A program made the translations under genes and the position numbers. A stretch of 5,323 nucleotides of DNA from Bacteroidia bacterium (GTDB lineage Bacteria > Bacteroidota > Bacteroidia > NS11-12g > UBA955), in contig JACMRS010000352.1 of NCBI GenBank assembly GCA_014376345.1, positions 1-5,323 on the forward strand. Direction: 5' to 3'. Positions 1 through 5,323 of the stretch are shown here, piece by piece. The notes beneath the pieces are model-generated. The model searched no databases. It had not been told where the DNA came from and saw nothing but the letters and a program-made list of their open reading frames with translations. How positions within the stretch are numbered: the first letter of the stretch is position 1; each line of letters opens with the position of its first letter.

Positions 1-27
1 ATAATTTTCCCTGTTTATGTTTTTCAT
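1..27 (-). CDS. N-terminus of a gene downstream of the sigma factor (possible anti-sigma or regulatory partner), cut by the window edge
   Basis: An ATG at 27-25 overlaps the sigma factor's TGA stop as ATGA, and nine codons run to the window edge, reading MKNINRENY. What is seen is only the overlap and this short peptide. ATGA overlaps usually mean translational coupling within an operon, and ECF sigma genes are very often followed by the gene for their anti-sigma factor. From memory, many Bacteroidota proteins encoded next to ECF sigma factors start with a similar N-R-x-N-Y-E segment ahead of an acidic region, which supports an anti-sigma or associated regulatory role. That assignment is an inference from very little sequence; the protein could also be unrelated. 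The length and any membrane segment lie outside the window. Confidence 0.45.
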
Positions 28-509
28 ATTACTGCTTCTAAGCTTACAATATAATTTTTCATTGTTTGTCTTGCGCGAAAGATATAAACCTTCACCTGCG
101 CCTCATTAAGTCCCGTTATTTCGCCAATTTCTTTATAATCATAACCTTCGTAATCCCTTAGCATAATAACTGACCTTTGTATTTCGGGAAGTCTGCTGAG
201 TGCGTTGTTTATTACAAGTCTGATATCGGGTTGGTGGTTGGCTTCACGAACAGGCTCCCTGAAATTATCACCCATGCTAATGGTATGCTTTTGTTTTCTG
301 ATATGGTCTATCATTTTTCTGTAACCTGTTGTAAATAACCATGACCTGCATTTTTCGAAAATTACTTTTTCTTTGTTAATCCACAAACTTTCAAAAGCGT
401 CCTGCACCACATTCTGCGATTCATCCCGGTCTTTCAGGCTTTTATTAATAAACCTGAATAACCCGTCTGAGTGTGCATCAACACTTTTGTTGTATTCTGC
501 GGCGGTCAT
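24..509 (-). CDS. ECF-type RNA polymerase sigma factor (sigma-70 family, region 2 plus region 4)
   Basis: A 161-residue protein, the normal size for an ECF sigma factor, which recruits RNA polymerase to a small set of promoters in response to a signal. Region 2 covers about residues 9-75: a DGLFRFI start, the NVVQDAFESLW core-binding helix, and WLFTTGYRKMIDHIRKQK for -10 recognition and melting. A short linker (about 76-98) leads to region 4 (about 99-155), with LPEIQRSVIMLRDYEGYDYKEI followed by a helix-turn-helix ending in VKVYIFRARQTMKNYI, which reads the -35 element. There is no region 1 or 3 and no C-terminal extension. The ATG at 509 is preferred because the family homology (EYNKSVD...) begins immediately after it. 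The stop overlaps the next gene by ATGA, suggesting a two-gene operon. An ECF-type promoter lies directly upstream, so autoregulation is likely. The regulon and signal cannot be told from this window. Confidence 0.93.
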   Translation of the reverse strand: MTAAEYNKSVDAHSDGLFRFINKSLKDRDESQNVVQDAFESLWINKEKVIFEKCRSWLFTTGYRKMIDHIRKQKHTISMGDNFREPVREANHQPDIRLVINNALSRLPEIQRSVIMLRDYEGYDYKEIGEITGLNEAQVKVYIFRARQTMKNYIVSLEAVI

Positions 510-551
510 CTGTTGTCTTATACGGATCGAGGGTCGGTAAAGTTACAACAG
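510..551. repeat. Perfect 7-bp inverted repeat framing the ECF promoter
   Basis: CTGTTGT at 510-516 and ACAACAG at 545-551 are exact reverse complements separated by 28 bases. One arm overlaps the start of the -35 element TGTAAC; the other sits between the -10 element and the start codon, at the expected transcription start. The pair therefore brackets the promoter and could be a split operator. It cannot act as an RNA hairpin of the sigma mRNA, because the outer arm lies upstream of the predicted transcription start. A 7-bp match in a short AT-rich region can also arise by chance. Confidence 0.4.
517..547 (-). promoter_or_regulatory. Putative ECF-type, autoregulatory promoter of the sigma factor gene
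   Basis: Read on the minus strand, TGTAACTTT (547-539) is followed by CGTATAAG (524-517). The AAC and CGT cores are 17 bases apart, the usual architecture of ECF promoters (AAC in the -35 element, CGT in the -10 element). The expected transcription start falls at about 516-510, leaving at most a few untranslated bases before the ATG at 509. I see no TAnnTTTG housekeeping element on this strand in the intergenic region. That the encoded sigma factor itself reads this site is an inference from how commonly ECF genes are autoregulated. Confidence 0.5.
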
Positions 552-624
552 TGAGGAAAATATTTTATATATACTGATAAATGCTACAGAAAGTGCTATA
601 AATCACAACCCAGCTTTAAGATTG

Positions 625-641
625 TTTAAATGATATTTAAA
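625..641. repeat. AT-only palindrome in the divergent intergenic region
   Basis: TTTAAAT (625-631) and ATTTAAA (635-641) are perfect inverted repeats around the three-base centre GAT. The site lies between the leftward ECF promoter and the rightward mutL promoter. It could be a binding site for a dimeric regulator or simply a product of the local AT richness. There is no T-tract or GC stem to make it a terminator. Confidence 0.3.
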
Positions 642-658
642 ATTATTGTGAATGTGGA

Positions 659-687
659 TTTATTCCATTGTTTTAATATTATTTTTG
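659..687 (+). promoter_or_regulatory. Putative housekeeping (Bacteroidota SigA-type) promoter for mutL
   Basis: TATTTTTG at 680-687 matches the Bacteroidota -7 consensus TAnnTTTG at every fixed position. TTTA at 659-662, one mismatch from the -33 consensus TTTG, lies 17 bases upstream, within the accepted spacing. The transcription start would fall near 691-694, giving a leader of roughly 37-40 bases before the mutL ATG at 731. No Shine-Dalgarno sequence precedes that ATG, as is normal for this phylum. Confidence 0.5.
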
Positions 688-730
688 AAGGGTATAAAAC
701 TATTAACGTTTATTGCCATTTTTACGTTCG

Positions 731-2566
731 ATGTCTGATAAAATTAAGCTTCTTCCCGATTCTATTGCCAACCAGATCGCTGCCGGTGAAGTGGTTCAAC
801 GTCCAGCCTCAGTGGTGAAGGAATTGATGGAAAATGCTGTAGACAGCGGCGCTGATGAAATTAAACTGTTTATTCGCGAAGGTGGCACCCAGATGATTCA
901 GGTGATTGATAATGGCAGTGGCATGAGTGTTACTGATGCACGCATGTGTTGGGAAAGACACGCAACTTCAAAAATATCAAAAGCCGACGATCTTTTCAGA
1001 CTCAGAAGTTTTGGTTTTAGAGGTGAAGCACTTGCCAGTATTGCGGCGGTGGCACATGTAGAAATGCGCACCAAAAGGACAGAAGATGAAGTAGGTGTGT
1101 TAATCCGCATTGAAGGCTCAACTGTAAAGGAACAGTCTGGAGTTTCAACTCCGAATGGTACTCAGGTTTCTGTTAAACATTTATTTTTCAATATTCCTGC
1201 AAGAAGAAATTTTCTTAAATCTGTTCAGGTTGAAACAAGGCATATTATGGATGAATTTATCCGGGTGTCCATGGCCAGGCCAGAAATCAGTTTTAGTTTT
1301 TATAATAATGATAAGGAGGTTTATATTCTTCCAAAATGTGAACGCAAACAACGTGTTACAGATTTACTTGGAAGAAAAGATAAGAGTGATTTGCTGGAAG
1401 TTAATGAAAACCACGATCTTGTCAATGTATCAGGTTATATCGGAAGGCCTGAACTTGCTAAGAAAACCCGTGGCGAACAGTACTTATTTGTAAACAACCG
1501 TTTTGTTAAAGATGCTTACCTCAATCATGCAATAACAGGGGCTTACGAGCAAATGCTTCCTCATGACAGTTATGCTACTTATGTGCTTTTCATGGATATG
1601 GATCCTGCAAGAATTGACATCAACGTACATCCTACCAAAACCGAAATCAAGTTTGATGATGAACGCTCGGTTTATGCACTTGTAAAAGCGGCTGTAAAAA
1701 AATCTCTTGGCAGCTATATGCTTATTCCTGAAACGTTATTAAGAGAAGACCCTAATATATTTCATCCAGTATTTTCTAACCGTGTAAATTCTCCTGACAA
1801 TTACAATGCATCTCCTAATGTCAAAGCAGATAAGGCTTACAATCCTTTTGATTCTGATTACGGACGTGTTAAGAAAACTGCAAACTGGGAAGTTCTTTTT
1901 TCAGATGCAGAAAAAAGTGAGGTAACACTCACTTCTGGATCTGGATTCAAACAAAATGAATTTATTGAACCTTCGCTTCAACTCAATACAGAAATAGTTT
2001 TTAACGAAAGTTGTTTTCAGATCAGAAACACCTTTATTGTTACAAGATATAAAGACCAGCTTTTAGTTGTTGATCAGAGGGCCGCACATGAAAGAATATT
2101 GTACGAACGTTACCTTAACTATATGGAAAATCACCTTGCTGCAACGCAGCAATTGCTTTTTCCAAGAACAGTAGAACTGAGTTTACAAGATTTCAATCTG
2201 GTATGTGAACTTGAGGAAGAAATTAAAGCCATTGGTTTTGATGTAGCACATTTTGGCAATAATTGTATGATTATAAATGGGGTTCCTGCCGATATTACTA
2301 AAGGGTCTGAAAGAGAAGTTTTTGAAGGCCTTATTGAAAAATATAAAAACAATCAGGGACAGCTTCACGAAAGTAGAAAAAATGCAATGGCAAGAGCGAT
2401 GGCTCAAAATGCTGCAGTGTTTAGAAATAAAGTACTGGAACCAGAAGAAATGCAGGAACTGATTCAAGAACTATTGTCATGCAATCAAGCAGCAGTAAGT
2501 CCTTCAGGAAAGTCAGTTTTTCTTTCTTTTAGTCCTGAAAAACTAGAAGACCTTTTAAAATTATAA
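731..2566 (+). CDS. mutL: DNA mismatch repair protein MutL
   Basis: A 611-residue GHKL-family ATPase that links MutS mismatch recognition to downstream strand removal. The ATP site is complete: E31 and N35 in KELMENAVDSGA, D60-G64 (DNGSG), ATSKI at 78-82, GFRGEAL at 95-101 and K303 in NVHPTK. A poorly conserved linker covers about 340-425, then comes the C-terminal dimerisation domain. This domain holds QQLLFP (473-478), which fits the MutL beta-clamp motif Qxx[L/I]xP. The endonuclease signature DQHAxxExxxxE reads DQRAAHERILYE (448-459), so its His is Arg. The distal motifs are also altered: AQN at 558-560 where family members have AC[K/R], and SPSGKS at 590-595 where they have CPHGRP. Strand-nicking activity is therefore doubtful. 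The ATG at 731 is chosen because LLPDSIANQIAAGEVV starts just after it, as in other MutLs; an in-frame TTG at 713 would only add six unconserved residues. The rhomboid gene follows after seven bases. Confidence 0.97.
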   Translation: MSDKIKLLPDSIANQIAAGEVVQRPASVVKELMENAVDSGADEIKLFIREGGTQMIQVIDNGSGMSVTDARMCWERHATSKISKADDLFRLRSFGFRGEALASIAAVAHVEMRTKRTEDEVGVLIRIEGSTVKEQSGVSTPNGTQVSVKHLFFNIPARRNFLKSVQVETRHIMDEFIRVSMARPEISFSFYNNDKEVYILPKCERKQRVTDLLGRKDKSDLLEVNENHDLVNVSGYIGRPELAKKTRGEQYLFVNNRFVKDAYLNHAITGAYEQMLPHDSYATYVLFMDMDPARIDINVHPTKTEIKFDDERSVYALVKAAVKKSLGSYMLIPETLLREDPNIFHPVFSNRVNSPDNYNASPNVKADKAYNPFDSDYGRVKKTANWEVLFSDAEKSEVTLTSGSGFKQNEFIEPSLQLNTEIVFNESCFQIRNTFIVTRYKDQLLVVDQRAAHERILYERYLNYMENHLAATQQLLFPRTVELSLQDFNLVCELEEEIKAIGFDVAHFGNNCMIINGVPADITKGSEREVFEGLIEKYKNNQGQLHESRKNAMARAMAQNAAVFRNKVLEPEEMQELIQELLSCNQAAVSPSGKSVFLSFSPEKLEDLLKL

Positions 2567-2573
2567 TAAGTTT

Positions 2574-3272
2574 ATGAGAATAGGACAAAACACAAATATT
2601 CCACCGGTTATTAAAAACCTGCTGATCATTAATGTGATTATGTTTGCAGCAACTTGGTTGGTTTTTAATAAATATAAAGTTGAACTAAGTGATTACTTAG
2701 GCCTTCATTATATTTTTAATCCTTCATTCAAGCCCTGGCAGATTATTACTCATATGTTTATGCATGGGTCATTGACTCATATTGCATTTAATATGTTTGG
2801 ACTTTTTATTTTCGGATCATTCCTTGAAAATATGATGGGGCCAAAAAAATTTATATCCCTATACTTTGTGTCAGGTATAGGCGCTGCTGCTGTACATCTG
2901 GGGGTTTTAATGCTTAAAGCTTATCTTATTTTAGGCACCTTAAATATTCCTCTTCAAGGAGATTATTCAGCTTCAGATGCAGTTGCCTTGTCAGATGTGT
3001 ATTTTTCAAATGCAGTTGGAGCTTCAGGGGCTATTTATGGCATTATGGTTGCATTTGCATATTTATTTCCAAATACTGAAATGTATTTTATGTTTATCCC
3101 TTTTCCTGTTAAAGCAAAATATCTGATACCATTAATTTTGTTAAGTGATGTTGTTCTCGGATTAGTAAATGCAGGTGACAATGTGGCCCATTTCGCTCAT
3201 ATTGGTGGCGGCATTGCCGGTTTTATATTTATCTATATTACGAATAAGAGAGACAGGTCAGGCTTCTATTAA
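2574..3272 (+). CDS. Rhomboid-family intramembrane serine protease
   Basis: A 232-residue polytopic membrane protein that should cut transmembrane substrates within or near the bilayer. The catalytic set is complete. The nucleophile is S151 in GASG (149-152). The general base is H209 in HFAHIGGG, aligned with GlpG H254. H69 and N73 in HMFMHGSLTHIAFNMFG match the oxyanion-hole residues H150 and N154 of E. coli GlpG. Hydrophobic segments lie near residues 13-31, 58-83, 93-114, 147-165, 183-198 and 208-223, fitting the six-helix core. There is no extra cytoplasmic domain. A longer stretch of about 30 residues (117-146) separates the third helix from the serine helix. The gene starts seven bases after the mutL stop with no room for a promoter, so it is probably co-transcribed with mutL, an arrangement I recall in Bacteroidota genomes. 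The substrate is unknown and a direct role in repair is not implied. Confidence 0.95.
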   Translation: MRIGQNTNIPPVIKNLLIINVIMFAATWLVFNKYKVELSDYLGLHYIFNPSFKPWQIITHMFMHGSLTHIAFNMFGLFIFGSFLENMMGPKKFISLYFVSGIGAAAVHLGVLMLKAYLILGTLNIPLQGDYSASDAVALSDVYFSNAVGASGAIYGIMVAFAYLFPNTEMYFMFIPFPVKAKYLIPLILLSDVVLGLVNAGDNVAHFAHIGGGIAGFIFIYITNKRDRSGFY

Positions 3273-3283
3273 TTATTTAAGCA

Positions 3284-3313
3284 TTTAAATTGTAATATTT
3301 TCAGCTATTTTTG
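3284..3313 (+). promoter_or_regulatory. Putative housekeeping promoter for the lipoprotein/secreted-protein pair
   Basis: TATTTTTG at 3306-3313 is the same perfect TAnnTTTG octamer as in front of mutL. TTTA at 3284-3287 lies 18 bases upstream, again one mismatch from the -33 TTTG. Transcription would start near 3317-3320, only about 7-10 bases before the ATG at 3327, so the leader would be very short. A weak AT-only inverted repeat (ATTTAA at 3275-3280, TTAAAT at 3285-3290) overlaps the -33 element. The site would make the two downstream genes a unit separate from mutL-rhomboid, though read-through is possible because I see no terminator in the 54-base gap. Confidence 0.45.
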
Positions 3314-3326
3314 CCATAACCCTGTA

Positions 3327-3995
3327 ATGAAAAGAATTTTTTCTTTAACTGTCTGTTTACTATGCTGCCTCTTTTTCAGTGGCTGTTTCGAGGTTATCGA
3401 AGAAGTTACCTATACGGATAACACCAAAGGAAATTTTAAGTTTACAATCAATTTAAGTCAGAGTAAAGGCAAGTTGAAAACGCTGATGTCGATGGATACT
3501 TTTATGGGTGCAAAAATGCCGAGTCAGAAAGAAGTTAAGTCAGAAATTGCAAAAGTAAAAGCTACATTAATAGCCTCAGAAGGCATATCCGATGTTAAAG
3601 TCAGTGAAGATTATGAAAACATGATCTTTAAAGTAGAATGCAAATTTGCAACCACATTGGCGCTTAATTCAGCATTAAATACTATTGCAGTTTCTGTGGC
3701 TAAAGCAAAAGAAGGTGAATTTATTCATCCATATTCTAAAACTGAAAATTCATTCAGCAGAGTTTCTATAATCAGTGCTGCTCTCGAAGCCAAACTGGAT
3801 AAAAAGCATAATTCTATTGGATTGATTAAAGCGGCAAATTATACCAGTATTTACAGATTTAGTAAAACTATAAAAAGTATAAGTAATAAATCTGCAAAAA
3901 TATCAAAAGATGGAAAAGCAGTTTTCCTGAAACATAATCTTCCTTCAACAATCAAAAACCCGGAAATATTAAATAATGAAATCATTCTCAATTAA
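3327..3995 (+). CDS. Small lipoprotein of unknown function
   Basis: A 222-residue protein with a lipoprotein signal peptide: KR at 2-3, a hydrophobic core at about 4-17, and lipobox FSGC with the lipidated cysteine at position 20. The mature part begins CFEVIEEVTYTDN and then alternates short beta-type stretches (GNFKFTINLS, NMIFKVECKF) with a lysine-rich helical segment around 69-90, suggesting a compact alpha/beta periplasmic or outer-membrane-anchored domain. No catalytic motif is visible and I do not recognise the family. The layout superficially resembles LppM/DUF3153-type lipoproteins, but I cannot support that by residues. The residues after Cys20 do not show a clear acidic run of the kind linked to Bacteroidota surface export, so the side of the membrane is open. 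The 3' end overlaps the next gene by 20 bases in a different frame, so the two are almost certainly co-transcribed and probably act together. Confidence 0.85.
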   Translation: MKRIFSLTVCLLCCLFFSGCFEVIEEVTYTDNTKGNFKFTINLSQSKGKLKTLMSMDTFMGAKMPSQKEVKSEIAKVKATLIASEGISDVKVSEDYENMIFKVECKFATTLALNSALNTIAVSVAKAKEGEFIHPYSKTENSFSRVSIISAALEAKLDKKHNSIGLIKAANYTSIYRFSKTIKSISNKSAKISKDGKAVFLKHNLPSTIKNPEILNNEIILN

Positions 3996-5323
3996 AAATT
4001 ACAGTAAAATATTTATTTGTGCAATTGCCGCATTTATTGGTGTTCAGGCAAATGCCCAGGATCTTGTAAAGCACATTCCGCATAACTCAATAATAGTTGT
4101 TGGCTATAATCCGGCATCGCTTATTCAAAAAGGTGGACAACTCGGCAAAGATGTCATTGCTAAAACATTTACAAAAAGATATCCGGGTTCGGATAGTGCT
4201 TACGATCATTGTAGCAATATGTTTTTTCAAAAACTCATGTCAGATCCTTCGGCAGCGGGTATTAACGGAAATACAGATCAGTATGTTTTTAGACAAAATG
4301 CTCCGTTAGTTGAAACCGAAGTTGATAAAATTGTCGATTATCAGTATGGTTATCACAGTAATAACACAGATCCTAAACCAGCATGGGTGTTTCTTTTCAG
4401 CATCAATGATCCTGAAAAATTTCTAAATGCTACCCGCAATTGTGCAGGAGCAATAACGAAAGATGTTTCCTTCGAAAGAAATACTATTAAAGGGTTTGTA
4501 AATAGAAATTTTCTTGTTGCTGTTAATGGTAATACCGGCATGATTTTTAAAACAGATGAAAGTTATTTCTATTACACGCATAGTCAGGATACTTTATTTG
4601 ATAAGGAGCAAATGGAAGAATTTGTTAATGCAGACAGTATTTTTATGGTACAGCTTTTGAAAAATCCTGAAGGATCACTTGACAGCGCTGAAAAGCAAGC
4701 ATTCGATATTAATAATAATACTTCAGAGAAAAATTTTGAATTAAGGAAGGTTGCTGCAATGAATGCTTTTTACGAAAGTTTTTACAATGGGATGAAAACC
4801 AGAGCAATTGCATTATTGGAGGTTACTGCACCATCTCTTGCTTCCAATGAAATTTTTAATTCGGGTCGCAATGAAAGACATGATGCCTGGTTTTGGGTAA
4901 ATACAAGCTATACCGATAATATTGATAATTTAAATATGATTATGAGGTTATGGGGAGGAAGAAGGCACAGTTCAAACCCTGTATCTGTAAACCCTGCAGA
5001 TCCCTATACACCTGTCTATATTCAGGATAATTATTATATGTCTTTTCTTAATTTTTATAAAGGAAAAGCTGAGATGACATTTAAAAGTGTTCTCAATCCA
5101 AATTTGGCTAAGCTTGTTAAAAAAACTTATAAAGCTAAGCAGGACAAGGCGCTTTTCAAATATATTGACGGATCTTCTTTACTGGGTTATGTTTCTACTG
5201 CTGTTGATTTAAAAGCAGTAGGTGATGCGTATGAAAAAATTTACCTGGATTATTTCAATGCGATGTACCATTCAGATCCTTCATCAGAATTTGCCGGTAC
5301 TATTGCCGGAGCCGCTGAAATAA
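3976..5323 (+). CDS. Secreted protein of unknown function, possibly DUF4836-like; 3' end beyond the window
   Basis: From the ATG at 3976 the frame stays open for 449 codons to the right edge. Residues 1-27 form a signal peptide: Lys at 2, 7 and 11, a hydrophobic stretch IFICAIAAFIGV, and a type I cleavage site ANA|QD. The mature protein opens with LVKHIPHNSIIVVGYNPASL, where a short 'I-P-x-x-S/A' phrase leads into a beta strand and then a helix. That resembles the N-terminus of Bacteroidota DUF4836 proteins as I remember them, but this is a tentative match. Only two cysteines are present in the visible mature part (C79, C156), a possible disulfide. There is no lipobox, no obvious enzyme motif and no transmembrane helix after the signal. 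The start is supported by the signal peptide and by the 20-base overlap with the lipoprotein gene, which suggests translational coupling. The apparent TAA at the very end is out of frame, so the gene continues. Confidence 0.85.
   Translation, partial: MKSFSIKNYSKIFICAIAAFIGVQANAQDLVKHIPHNSIIVVGYNPASLIQKGGQLGKDVIAKTFTKRYPGSDSAYDHCSNMFFQKLMSDPSAAGINGNTDQYVFRQNAPLVETEVDKIVDYQYGYHSNNTDPKPAWVFLFSINDPEKFLNATRNCAGAITKDVSFERNTIKGFVNRNFLVAVNGNTGMIFKTDESYFYYTHSQDTLFDKEQMEEFVNADSIFMVQLLKNPEGSLDSAEKQAFDINNNTSEKNFELRKVAAMNAFYESFYNGMKTRAIALLEVTAPSLASNEIFNSGRNERHDAWFWVNTSYTDNIDNLNMIMRLWGGRRHSSNPVSVNPADPYTPVYIQDNYYMSFLNFYKGKAEMTFKSVLNPNLAKLVKKTYKAKQDKALFKYIDGSSLLGYVSTAVDLKAVGDAYEKIYLDYFNAMYHSDPSSEFAGTIAGAAEI

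Noticed and set aside
713..730. TTG at 713 as the mutL start, giving six extra residues
   Set aside because: The residues PFLRS are not part of the MutL fold, while the ATG at 731 places the conserved LLPDSIANQIAAGEVV at the usual distance from the N-terminus.
630..818. 62-codon plus-strand open frame crossing the mutL promoter and start
   Set aside because: It overlaps the mutL 5' end in another frame, its product is AT-driven and low in conserved features, and the promoter elements lie inside it.
898..1110. Antisense 70-codon open frame within mutL
   Set aside because: It is opposite a highly conserved ATPase region; the serine- and leucine-rich product is typical of a frame shadow.
2131..2467. 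Overlapping antisense frames (2131-2352, 2183-2467) and a plus-strand frame (2277-2462) inside the MutL C-terminal domain
   Set aside because: All lie wholly within the coding region of a confidently identified gene and have no promoter, signal or motif of their own.
713..2566. MutL C-terminal changes as evidence of a pseudogene
   Set aside because: The frame is intact over 611 codons, the ATPase and clamp motifs are kept, and the altered residues sit in an otherwise well-formed domain, which fits a lineage variant and not decay.
3275..3290. AT-only inverted repeat after the rhomboid gene as an intrinsic terminator
   Set aside because: The stem has six A/T pairs only and no clean T-tract follows; it is too weak for a terminator and overlaps the proposed -33 element.
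4097..4309. 70-codon plus-strand frame inside the secreted-protein gene
   Set aside because: It is out of frame with the long reading frame starting at 3976, which has a signal peptide and runs to the edge; the short frame lacks any supporting feature.
4353..4541. 62-codon antisense frame inside the secreted-protein gene
   Set aside because: It is a shadow of the long coding frame on the other strand.
5321..5323. TAA at the last three bases as the stop of the secreted-protein gene
   Set aside because: Counting codons from 3976, the last full codon is ATA at 5320-5322; the TAA is out of frame, so the gene is truncated by the window edge.

Overview
The window looks like chromosomal DNA from a member of the Bacteroidota, probably an uncultured or poorly characterised one. 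The reasons are the AT-rich composition, start codons without Shine-Dalgarno sequences, two matches to the Bacteroidota housekeeping -7 promoter element TAnnTTTG, an ECF sigma factor of the type common in this phylum, a MutL with a C-terminus unlike that of Firmicutes or Proteobacteria, and a mutL-rhomboid gene pair that I recall from Bacteroidota genomes. I cannot name a genus.

Layout. On the left, on the minus strand, is a complete ECF sigma factor gene (24-509). Its stop overlaps the start of a second minus-strand gene by ATGA; only nine codons of that gene are in the window, and they read like the N-terminus of a cognate anti-sigma or regulatory protein. The 221-base divergent intergenic region (510-730) holds an ECF-type promoter pointing left, framed by a 7-bp inverted repeat. 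It also holds an AT-only palindrome and a housekeeping-type promoter pointing right. On the plus strand follow mutL (731-2566) and, seven bases later, a rhomboid intramembrane serine protease (2574-3272), most likely one transcription unit. A 54-base gap with another TAnnTTTG promoter leads to a small lipoprotein gene (3327-3995). This overlaps by 20 bases the start of a long secreted-protein gene (3976 to beyond the right edge), which may belong to the DUF4836-type family of Bacteroidota.

How the parts relate. The sigma gene and its partner form a signalling unit that probably controls its own expression. MutL is the mismatch-repair coordinator. Its ATPase site and a beta-clamp-binding motif look intact, but several residues of the usual MutL endonuclease site are replaced. 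The rhomboid has a complete catalytic set in the inner membrane. The last two genes make exported proteins of unknown function that are probably translated as a coupled pair. I see no mobile element, CRISPR array, tRNA or rRNA. Nothing amounts to a clearly new system; the most noteworthy points are the altered MutL nuclease site, the near-leaderless autoregulatory sigma promoter with its flanking repeat, and the uncharacterised exported pair.
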